From NCBI GenBank assembly GCA_910577195.1, contig CAJTLP010000005.1, forward strand, positions 172,372-236,371: 64,000 bases of DNA, given 5' to 3'. The notes below the pieces were generated by a model, which worked only from the letters and a program-made list of their open reading frames with translations, searched no databases and was not told the origin of the DNA. Position numbers and translations under genes: made by a program. The DNA is from an uncultured Eubacterium sp. Its GTDB lineage: Bacteria; Bacillota; Clostridia; Oscillospirales; Acutalibacteraceae. Shown here one piece after another: positions 56,438 through 64,000 of the stretch (position 1 is its first letter; each line of letters begins with the position of its first letter).

Positions 56438-59400
56438 GATTGACAAAACAAAGCCGTCTGCACCAACTGTTACAGGCAACGCAGCAGAGTGGACAAACAG
56501 TAATGTCACCCTGTCAGCATCTTCTTCGGACAGTCAGTCCGGTATTGCCGCATACAGCTTTTCTACAACGGAAGGTTCCTATTCCTGGCAGACTGAAAAA
56601 AATAAAACATATTCCGAAAACACAACAGTTTATGTTTACGCTAAAGACAATGCAGGCAACATTTCTGCTGCAACAAAAGTTGTTATTGATAAAATTACTT
56701 CTGATCCAGAATATCTGATTGAACCGATATTCTATAAAGACAATCAGCTCGTAGGAATATATAATCCGAGAAGCGGCAAAGAAAATATACAGTATAAAAT
56801 TGGTGAAGATGGTGAATGGATAAATTACACTGTTCCGTTTGCTTTACCATTACACCAAAATGTTACAGTATATGCTAAATTTGAATCTTCACAAAATCCT
56901 GATATAAGCAGTACATTTTCTTCAATGCCTGCTTTAATTGGTGCATATACAGAATCTAACACAGATTTTTCTCTTGCATATAAAAATGTATCTTTTGATT
57001 TTGTGCGAACCTATGATAGTACTGATAAAAAGTGGTTCTTTGCAACAGACAGTAACGTAACAGTTGTAAACGATAATGTTATTTCTGCTATTCTTCCTGA
57101 CAGTACAAAATTAACTTTTGTCAAAACTGCTGACAATATTTACACTAACGAGATTAATGGCTATACTTTAACAAGAAATGATAATGGTTATATAATTCTG
57201 ACTGACGGCGTCAGCTATTCTTACGATACTGATGGTAAATTAATATCAGTCAGCAATAAGTATGATGATACAATCACGATTGCAAGGATCTCATCCTCAA
57301 TCACAATTTCAGAAAATGCAGGCAGAGCATACACTCTTGCCCTTGATTCAAACGGCAATATTATTTCTGCAACCGATCCTGCAGGCAATGTTATTACTTA
57401 TACATATGCTGATAATCTTTTGACAAAGGTTTCAGACCAGGCAGGTGTTACTCTTGGTCAGTATTCCTATACAAATGGTGTCCTCACCAAAAGTATGGAT
57501 AAATCAATCCGCTACAATTCTGACGGAAGAGTAGCATCATACGAGTACGACAGCGGTGCATATCTTAATTATTCTTATGATGATGAGAACAAAACAATTT
57601 TAACGGAAAGCTCTGTAGAAACCACAACCTCACAAACTTACAACGATGCACTGATGATTGTTTCGTCAACAGATGAAGAAGGAAACACAACAGAGTATAC
57701 CTATGATGAATATTATCGTACCCTTACCGATACAAAGAATGGTCAAACAATTACGTATAATTACGATAATAAAGGCAATGTTTTATCCGAAGTATCAGAT
57801 GATGAAGATGCTGAAAATACATATTATACATATGATAATAACGGTAATGTAATTCGTCAGCAGACAGGTACGAATTATACCTATTATTTATATGATGAAA
57901 GCGGTGAGTTATCATTAACTGCAACACTGAAAGATGGTTATAGCGGTGAAATTCCAAATGTTTACAATTCTGACTTGACTTGTTTTGATTCTGTAAGTTA
58001 TACTTATGATAATGGCATACTTGTTAAAACTGTTGACAATAAAGAAAAAGAAACCATAACAAATACTTATGATGAATCTGGTAACAGCATTAAAGTATCT
58101 ACTGTTACAGAAAAAGATGGTGAATCAACAGTCGGCGTTGTTGACAACACCTACGATATTATGGGCAATCTCCTGACTTCTGTCAGCGGTGAGGACACTT
58201 CGTCATACATCTACGATAAAGCGAGCAGAACATTACTTGCTAATGAAAAGGGAGAGTGCACCCGTACTATCTACGATTCTCTCGGCAGAACAATACAGGA
58301 AATCAGCCCTGAGGATTATGACAGCACAAAAGACGGTTTGCCTTCTGAAAACACCTATGCAGATGCAAGTGCAGGACAGACATATAAATATGCTGCCAAT
58401 GGTACGCTCACAAGTGAAACCAACCGTCTTGGCAAAACAACAAAGTATTTCTACAATGACATCGGCTCAAAAATAAGAGAAGAATTTGATATTTACAAGT
58501 TCTACTATCTCAACCACGGCGAACTATATCAGGTAAAGGTTGCCAATACAACAACTGTTTCATATTCTTACTCTACAGACGGCAAGCATTTATTGCTTTC
58601 TGAAACCTATGCAAATGATGAAGTGATTCGTTATACCTATAACGATAACGGTGATGTTACTGCACAATATCATAACAGCAATGCTAAACCTTATGTATCA
58701 TATACTTATAATGCCGATAATGAATTAACTGAAAAGGTTAATACAGATACAGGCTTGAAGTATGTATATGGTTCAGATAACAAGGTTGATGTTTACAAAA
58801 TATCTGACAATACACTTGTGCAGTCTTATACTGAAACAGAAACCGAAGCAGATGAAGCAAACAACATCACAGCAAAAACGGATATTACAGAAAATCATTT
58901 CGGCACAGCTTATTCTTCCATTGTTAAGGATAAATCTATAAGCTACACAACAGGAAACAATACTATTGAGTATAGTTATCAAACTACAAGCAGTGATGAA
59001 AATGAAAAAGTTTCATCTGATTCTATTAAGTATAACAATAGTGATATTCTATCATCGGCATACACTTATGATGACAATGGTAATATCCTGACGAAATCGT
59101 ATGGTGAAAACAACGCATTTGTTAACACCTATGATGACAAGAGCCGTATAATCTCATCATCCTATGCAGGTAAAGCATACAACTATACTTATGATAATGA
59201 CAGTCAGTTAACCAATGTTAACGGCGACAATTACACTGCAAACTATGTTTATGACAGCAGAGGTAATATAACCTCTAAAACAGTAAATAATGAAACTACA
59301 TCATTCACATACGCAAACTTTGGTTGGAAGGATTTGCTGATTGCAGTAAATGATGTTGAACTTACTTATGATGAAGTTGGTAATGTTTTATCCTATGGTG

Positions 59401-60494
59401 ATAAAGAATTTACTTGGAATACCGGCAGAAATCTTGAAAGTATAGTTGACGGTGATAATAATTATAGTTATACTTATGATGAGAATGGTATTAGAACATC
59501 TAAAACTGTAAACGGTGTTAAAACATACTACAATACAAAAGACGGTGTTATTCTATCACAAACTGACGGAACAAACACAATGTATTTCCAGTATGATACC
59601 AACGGTACACCGCTTGGCTTCATTTACAACGGCACACAGTATTTCTACATGACCAATCAGATGGGTGATATTATTGCTATCACTGATTCAAATGGCGATA
59701 TTATTATTCAGTATGTTTATGATGAATGGGGCAAACTTTTAAATATTTATACCATGAATGAAGATAATGCGGAGCAAATTGAAGTAGCAAATGCCAACCC
59801 ACTGCGTTATCGTGGTTATTATTATGATACCGAAACAGGCTACTATTATCTCCAGTCCCGTTACTACGATGCATCAATTTGCAGATTTATTAATGCTGAT
59901 ATTCCTGAAATTGCACAAATGTCCAAAGGTATTTCTTCCGGTACAAATCTTTTTGCTTATTGCAACAATAATCCAGTAAATGATAGTGATCCTACAGGGT
60001 CTATATCAATATCAGCAATAATTGGTGCTCTTATAGGCTTTGGTGCAGGAGCAATTTTACTACCTCTTTTTGCTGATTACAAAGGATATAAAGGAAGTAA
60101 AAGAAAATGGTTTATAGGATTAGGAACAGCAGTAACTACTGTTATAGGTGGTGTATTAGGACATTATATTGGCAAAGCACTTATTGCATTATATAGTAAA
60201 GGAAAAGTTTTTGCAGATACACTTAATAAAGCTATCGCAAAATCAATTGCCAAAATAACACGAGTATCATTTTCTGTTGCCAAAGGAGAAGGATACAAGC
60301 TAACTTTTGGAAAATATGTAATAAGGATAATGACAAGTAGTAAAAGAGTGAACAATTATATAAGAATCTCTCATATTACAAAAGGTGCAATGCTTTTAAA
60401 TGGAACATTTAACAGTAATCGTTCTCTTACTCATATACCTATTACTATCAGTAACTTAGTAAAATTAGTTAGTTTGATTTTCAAATTGAAGTGA
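56313..60494 (+). CDS. RHS/YD-repeat protein core with variable C-terminal tip (broken gene, part 2)
   Basis: The frame is open from 56313, but genuine sequence starts around 56430 (INKIDKTKPSAPTVTGN), an Ig-like module continuing part 1 in a shifted frame. Then come a linker and about 900 residues of YD repeats (YTYDEYY, YNYDNKGN and so on), ending with the core signature YYLQSRYYDASICRFINAD and NPVNDSDPTG at about 59860-60000. After the core the tip differs: a Gly-rich hydrophobic stretch (about 60000-60200), then a short domain with RISHITKG and RSLTHIPI motifs. By family, RHS tips are toxins, delivered on contact. The activity of this tip is unknown. It is followed by a candidate immunity gene. 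Confidence 0.8.
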   Translation: MRITYGQQDQPITVRKLRQGILTVHQPIRQRIRLVSTQTINKIDKTKPSAPTVTGNAAEWTNSNVTLSASSSDSQSGIAAYSFSTTEGSYSWQTEKNKTYSENTTVYVYAKDNAGNISAATKVVIDKITSDPEYLIEPIFYKDNQLVGIYNPRSGKENIQYKIGEDGEWINYTVPFALPLHQNVTVYAKFESSQNPDISSTFSSMPALIGAYTESNTDFSLAYKNVSFDFVRTYDSTDKKWFFATDSNVTVVNDNVISAILPDSTKLTFVKTADNIYTNEINGYTLTRNDNGYIILTDGVSYSYDTDGKLISVSNKYDDTITIARISSSITISENAGRAYTLALDSNGNIISATDPAGNVITYTYADNLLTKVSDQAGVTLGQYSYTNGVLTKSMDKSIRYNSDGRVASYEYDSGAYLNYSYDDENKTILTESSVETTTSQTYNDALMIVSSTDEEGNTTEYTYDEYYRTLTDTKNGQTITYNYDNKGNVLSEVSDDEDAENTYYTYDNNGNVIRQQTGTNYTYYLYDESGELSLTATLKDGYSGEIPNVYNSDLTCFDSVSYTYDNGILVKTVDNKEKETITNTYDESGNSIKVSTVTEKDGESTVGVVDNTYDIMGNLLTSVSGEDTSSYIYDKASRTLLANEKGECTRTIYDSLGRTIQEISPEDYDSTKDGLPSENTYADASAGQTYKYAANGTLTSETNRLGKTTKYFYNDIGSKIREEFDIYKFYYLNHGELYQVKVANTTTVSYSYSTDGKHLLLSETYANDEVIRYTYNDNGDVTAQYHNSNAKPYVSYTYNADNELTEKVNTDTGLKYVYGSDNKVDVYKISDNTLVQSYTETETEADEANNITAKTDITENHFGTAYSSIVKDKSISYTTGNNTIEYSYQTTSSDENEKVSSDSIKYNNSDILSSAYTYDDNGNILTKSYGENNAFVNTYDDKSRIISSSYAGKAYNYTYDNDSQLTNVNGDNYTANYVYDSRGNITSKTVNNETTSFTYANFGWKDLLIAVNDVELTYDEVGNVLSYGDKEFTWNTGRNLESIVDGDNNYSYTYDENGIRTSKTVNGVKTYYNTKDGVILSQTDGTNTMYFQYDTNGTPLGFIYNGTQYFYMTNQMGDIIAITDSNGDIIIQYVYDEWGKLLNIYTMNEDNAEQIEVANANPLRYRGYYYDTETGYYYLQSRYYDASICRFINADIPEIAQMSKGISSGTNLFAYCNNNPVNDSDPTGSISISAIIGALIGFGAGAILLPLFADYKGYKGSKRKWFIGLGTAVTTVIGGVLGHYIGKALIALYSKGKVFADTLNKAIAKSIAKITRVSFSVAKGEGYKLTFGKYVIRIMTSSKRVNNYIRISHITKGAMLLNGTFNSNRSLTHIPITISNLVKLVSLIFKLK
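59303..59530 (+). repeat. RHS core segment duplicated at 60939-61170
   Basis: The last part of the RHS core, from FTYANFGWKDLL through DENGIRTSKTVNG, is repeated downstream with only 3-4 protein differences in about 63 residues and mainly third-position base changes. The duplication marks the left boundary of the displaced cassette. Confidence 0.85.
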
Positions 60495-60504
60495 GGTGAA
60501 TCTT

Positions 60505-60870
60505 TTGAATAATATTGATTTTAGTACTCTGTATTTTATGGAAATAATAAAATGCAATTATGATGCTATAAATGGTATTGCTGATTTTATTTTAAACACG
60601 GAAAACAATAATATAGTATTAAAATTTACTGGTGTATCAAAATATATGTTTATTCAAAGTAAATCAAATACTTTTGATGATTCTATTAGATTTTTTTCCA
60701 TTGAAGACATAATAGAAAAAGATATTACAAAAAACAAAGAATTTCAATTAATAGAAAAAAAACATAAAAAGATTTTTGAAGAATTTCAATATAATTATTT
60801 AATTGATAGTTGTTGTAGTTGTTGGTATATAAATGCTGAACATGTTGAAATATTAGATAATTTACAATAA
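60505..60870 (+). CDS. Candidate immunity protein for the first RHS tip
   Basis: The protein of about 121 residues is small, acidic and soluble, without membrane segments. It has a Cys-rich patch DSCCSCWYIN near the C-terminus. It begins 10 bp after the RHS stop; the RHS TGA overlaps its AGGTGA binding site. The TTG at 60505 fits that spacing best (a GTG at 60496 lies inside it). The coding sequence is far richer in A and T than the RHS core, as is common for tip/immunity cassettes acquired by transfer. The immunity role is inferred only from position; no family was recognised. Confidence 0.55.
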   Translation: MNNIDFSTLYFMEIIKCNYDAINGIADFILNTENNNIVLKFTGVSKYMFIQSKSNTFDDSIRFFSIEDIIEKDITKNKEFQLIEKKHKKIFEEFQYNYLIDSCCSCWYINAEHVEILDNLQ

Positions 60871-60893
60871 TACTGAGATATTTCCTTGTGACA

Positions 60894-60915
60894 GGGCTGA
60901 GGTAAAACTCAGCCC
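60894..60915 (+). terminator. Hairpin between the first immunity gene and the displaced cassette
   Basis: An 8-bp perfect stem GGGCTGAG/CTCAGCCC has a 6-nt loop, followed by TTGTTACC, a weak T-tract. It could end the transcript of the first toxin-immunity pair and leave the next cassette silent. Confidence 0.55.
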
Positions 60916-60968
60916 TTGTTACCAAAAAAACAATTAACTTCACTTATGCAAACTTTGGCTGGAAAGAT

Positions 60969-62522
60969 TTGCTTGTGGCAGTAAATGATGTTGAACTCAC
61001 TTATGATGAGGTAGGCAATGTTTTAACATACGGTGATAAGGAATTCACTTGGAATACCGGCAGAAATCTTGAAAGCATAGTTGACGGTGATAATCAATAC
61101 AGTTATACTTATGATGAAAACGGAATCCGAACATCAAAAACCGTAAACGGTGTAACAACAAGGTTTAACACACTGGGCGGAGTTGTTCTTGCACAGAGTG
61201 ACAGCACAGGCATTATGTATTTCCAGTACGACAGTGCAGGTGCACCGATTGGCTTTGTGTACAACGATATTCAGTATCTGTACATAACCAACATCAGCGG
61301 AGACATTATAGGCATTACAGATGCACAGGGCAATCCGCTTGCGGAATACACCTATGATGCTTGGGGCAAGCTGTTAGACATAACAACTGCAGAGGAAAGC
61401 AACGAAGAACAGCTTTCCCTTGCAAATGCTAACCCGCTTCGTTATCGCGGATATTACTACGATAACGAGACAGGTTACTACTACCTGCAAAGCCGTTATT
61501 ACAACCCTGAGTGGGGCAGATTTATTTCTGCTGACAGCTTTGCATATCTGGACACACAGAACAGCTTCAGCCTGAACGCATACATATATTGCTGGGATTG
61601 TCCTATAATATTTGAGGATGCAGAGGGCACAACGCCGAAGATTTCGATTGATATATCCAAAATACAGGCATTTGTTATAAAATTACAAGTATTTATATCA
61701 AATGGAAAAGATAAATTAACAGAATTTGGAAATCGCATATTAGCTTCATTGCAGGATACTATTGACCGATGCAAACAGCTGAATGAAAAAATCAAGTGTA
61801 AATTCATTGCACTTGGTGAAAAAATAAAATTCAAAATTCATAATTTCAATATATCAATCAATAAAGCTTTCAAAGAAATAACAGGCAGAGACCTCAATAT
61901 TTTCAAAATTGTTGAGTTTATTATAAAAACAATTCATAATGATGAAAATGATGAACAAAACACCTCTGTCCGCAAGGCTAAAAAATCTGGTGCTGTAACT
62001 GAGGAAGGAAAAATTATTGGCATAGTAATTACCGAAATTTTTACTTGTTGGGATTTACAGGTAATTGCGAAAAAACTACATATTGATTTCTCCTTCACAG
62101 ATTTAGAAAATTATATGCAAGATAAAGTTGATATTTACAGAAAGTATTTTGACAGTATTATTGAAACGGCATCAAAAAAATATGCCGCTGAATCTTCTGG
62201 TTTTATATCTACAATTTTAGGTATGCTACCAAATTTATCTATTGAGAAAAGTACAGCAATCGACGCATTGCCATATTTTACTAATTTAATTAATGATTAT
62301 TCAGGAAGATATGTTACCAATCCTGGTGCGACTTTTATGGCATTATTTGATATAACTATAGGAGGCATAGTTGATGGCGGAAGTAACGCACTTGATTTTT
62401 TTGTTTCACCTATAGTAGCTGTTTTGTTTTCGTTCATTGCTGATGAATTATATAATATAGATGCAACCAGAAAAAAGGCAGAATTTATTGCATATAATTG
62501 GTATTATTTTTTAGTTATATAG
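60969..62522 (+). CDS. Displaced RHS 3' end with an alternative C-terminal tip (orphan cassette)
   Basis: The frame is open from 60906. RHS homology begins at 60939 with no ATG, and the first possible start (TTG at 60969) lies inside core sequence with no convincing binding site. The first 200 residues duplicate the core end of the upstream protein, including NPLRYRGYYYDNETGYYYLQ and RYYNPEWGRFISADS. Then about 310 unrelated residues follow, mainly amphipathic helices with a hydrophobic Gly-rich stretch (LFDITIGGIVDGGSNA) near the end. It fits a stored tip that could replace the expressed one by recombination in the shared core. No catalytic motif was recognised. Confidence 0.7.
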   Translation: MLVAVNDVELTYDEVGNVLTYGDKEFTWNTGRNLESIVDGDNQYSYTYDENGIRTSKTVNGVTTRFNTLGGVVLAQSDSTGIMYFQYDSAGAPIGFVYNDIQYLYITNISGDIIGITDAQGNPLAEYTYDAWGKLLDITTAEESNEEQLSLANANPLRYRGYYYDNETGYYYLQSRYYNPEWGRFISADSFAYLDTQNSFSLNAYIYCWDCPIIFEDAEGTTPKISIDISKIQAFVIKLQVFISNGKDKLTEFGNRILASLQDTIDRCKQLNEKIKCKFIALGEKIKFKIHNFNISINKAFKEITGRDLNIFKIVEFIIKTIHNDENDEQNTSVRKAKKSGAVTEEGKIIGIVITEIFTCWDLQVIAKKLHIDFSFTDLENYMQDKVDIYRKYFDSIIETASKKYAAESSGFISTILGMLPNLSIEKSTAIDALPYFTNLINDYSGRYVTNPGATFMALFDITIGGIVDGGSNALDFFVSPIVAVLFSFIADELYNIDATRKKAEFIAYNWYYFLVI

Positions 62523-62534
62523 ATTGGAGAAAAT

Positions 62535-62933
62535 ATGAAAAATAACAATGATCAACCTTTTAAAATTTCTGTTCAATCAATGAATTTTATAGCTTTTATT
62601 ACTGTAATAGTTAATGTAATATCGGAAAGATTTGGTACTTATCCTCATTATTCAGGTGGAAGATTTAGTCGAATGGAAATGGTAGGTATATTTATTCCTT
62701 TAATGATACTTATCGTTCCTTTTTTTGCTAAAAAGTATCGCAAAGAATGTTGGAATATTAATACTTTGATTATATCTTTCGGTATTTTGATAATAAGTAT
62801 AGCATTGATATCTGTAATGTATGCTAATAAGGAATATTATAGCATTCTTTGGATAGAAGAGGGTCATTGGACACGAGATAATTGTCCTCCCATCAGATGG
62901 GATTTTTGGAATATAATAGGAAAAACTGCTTGA
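62535..62933 (+). CDS. Candidate immunity protein with three membrane helices
   Basis: The 132-residue protein has hydrophobic segments at about 16-32 (FIAFITVIVNVIS), 50-65 (VGIFIPLMILIVPFFA) and 78-98 (TLIISFGILIISIALISVM), and a polar C-terminal tail. GGAGA lies before the ATG, 12 bp after the orphan tip gene, so the pair would be co-transcribed. A membrane immunity protein would suit a tip acting at the membrane or outside the cytoplasm (inference). Its last codons overlap the start of RHS sequence in another frame at 62920, so its natural C-terminus may have been altered by a rearrangement. Confidence 0.5.
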   Translation: MKNNNDQPFKISVQSMNFIAFITVIVNVISERFGTYPHYSGGRFSRMEMVGIFIPLMILIVPFFAKKYRKECWNINTLIISFGILIISIALISVMYANKEYYSILWIEEGHWTRDNCPPIRWDFWNIIGKTA

Positions 62934-64000
62934 CAGCAATGATATAACCATACTTTACGATACCGAAGGACGTGTTGTTGAGTATCTGAAAGATAATGGC
63001 TATTCAACTAAAATGGAATATGGTACAAGAGACGTTACCATTACCACATCGGATAATCAGACTTCCAAAATCAGTTATAACATATACGGCAATATCTCAT
63101 CATCAACCGATACATCAGGTGAAACAACAACATATACCTATGACAACGGGCAGAATCTTGTAAAAGCTGAAAAAGCGGATGAAATTCTGACCGAGTGCAC
63201 CTATGATTCCAACGATGTATTGCTCAGCAAAAAGGATTCATCAGGCACAATATATTATTACTATGATGAAAATAATAATATAATCAGGACAAAGCAAACT
63301 TTTTCCGATACCGAAAAAAGCGATGTAATCACCTATTATGTTTATGATGAAAACGCAAAAGTAATACTCCAGGCGGAATATGATGACGAAATCAGCAACG
63401 CACCTGAGCAGTATGATGAAACATTCAAATATAAATCCGTTTCAAAATATACGTACGAAAACGGTTTTCTGATAAAATCAGAGGATGTGGATAACAACAC
63501 CATAACCACATATCTTTACAATGACTACGGCAACAACATAAAATCAACAACTAAGATTGAAAATGAAGACGGTACGGAAAGTATCGGAATCGTTGAAGAT
63601 ACCTATGCGCAGAACGGCAACCTTGTCAGCGAGGTGAACAAGTTCGGCATTGAAACGGAGTATACCTATTCAGATACAGGTGCAATCAGTAAAAAGCATT
63701 TTGATATCTATGATTACTATTACCTCCCTGACGGAAAGTGCGATAAGGTAGAGGTATCAGGTAAAACGATTGTCGACTATGATTACGACACCACAGACGA
63801 AAGTGTTACCATTGAAAATGGGCAGACCCTGAACAGAGTAACCTATGCATACGGTAATACCGATTTGCAGATTGTGGATGAAAACGGTGCTGTTGTAAAA
63901 AGATATAACAACGGACAAAGCTATTATGAAACCCTGCCGACAGCCAGCGGAGAAAGATTCAGATACAGCAACAGCCGAGCAGATGCCATAACCACAATTT
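62920..64000 (+). CDS. Second RHS core, 5'-truncated, running off the right edge
   Basis: The frame opens after a TAG at 62917-62919 and stays open to the window end (about 360 codons). There is no start codon with a binding site near its beginning. It encodes YD repeats (ILYDTEGRVVEYLKDNGY, TTYTYDNGQN, IYYYYDENNN and others) that match, in order, the middle of the first RHS core from about 57490 to 58650. Signal peptide, Ig-like module and early core are missing. It is either a remnant of a duplicated RHS gene or core homology accompanying further stored cassettes beyond the window. Confidence 0.7.

Noticed and set aside
57200..59300. Tandem repeats in the RHS core as a possible CRISPR array or DNA satellite
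   Set aside because: The periodicity is the protein-level YD repeat, with diverged codons and no identical repeat units or spacers.
1..64000. tRNA and rRNA genes
   Set aside because: No cloverleaf-like sequence with a recognisable T-loop (GGTTCGAATCC type) or rRNA segment was noticed on either strand, though a covariance-model search was not possible.

Overview
The window reads as the chromosome of a low-to-moderate GC Gram-positive gut anaerobe of the Clostridia, most likely Oscillospiraceae/Ruminococcaceae (inference). The evidence is a PolC-type replicative polymerase, the MurT/GatD lipid II amidation pair, HemZ, strong AGGAGG-type ribosome binding sites, an MEP isoprenoid pathway, and several glycosidases directed at host glycans.

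Layout. (1) Positions 1-24000 are almost entirely minus-strand housekeeping genes in long, overlapping operons. pyrH-frr-uppS-cdsA-dxr-rseP-ispG-polC covers nucleotide supply, translation, cell-envelope lipid carriers, isoprenoids and replication. It is followed by a histidine operon (a hisZ-hisG fusion, hisD, hisB, hisA, hisI, hisE) interrupted by a ComEC-like metallo-hydrolase and a DUF3006 gene. That runs into recJ, relA/spoT, dtd, a glyoxalase-II-like gene and hemZ. hisC, hisH and hisF are not in the window. (2) Positions 24001-30848 hold a secreted leucine-rich-repeat/Cys-repeat protein and an operon ending in a GH89 alpha-N-acetylglucosaminidase. (3) Positions 31034-33003 hold a single-chain XRE-HipA-like kinase. 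The interval is bounded by a 13-bp direct repeat of the tsf 3' end and carries a cluster of TACCCAAA repeats, so it looks like a small integrated element or its remnant. (4) Positions 32989-42420 carry tsf-rpsB, ddl, murT-gatD, an inositol-phosphatase-family gene, a radical SAM gene, rpsU and a sugar symporter. (5) Positions 42428-46022 carry a heterodimeric ABC exporter, one half of which has an apparent frameshift. (6) Positions 46261-54975 carry a glycan-degradation operon (GH2, GH4, GH38, GH29) divergent from an AraC regulator, with an inverted-repeat operator candidate between them. None of the enzymes has a signal peptide, so they should act on imported glycans.

(7) Positions 55130-64000 (plus strand) are a polymorphic-toxin locus. 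A secreted RHS/YD-repeat protein, broken by a frameshift near its N-terminal third, is followed by a small AT-rich candidate immunity gene. Next come a displaced RHS 3' end with a different C-terminal tip and no proper start, a three-helix membrane protein as second candidate immunity gene, and a 5'-truncated second RHS core that runs off the window. This is the layout expected of an RHS/WapA-type system with stored toxin-immunity cassettes.

Most notable observations: a PolC without its proofreading exonuclease domain; the RHS cassette locus; the HipA-like gene between att-like repeats with putative integrase arm sites; the HisZ-HisG fusion; the frameshifted ABC gene; and two copies of a composite palindromic intergenic element. 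All functional calls come from reading motifs by eye. No database search was run.
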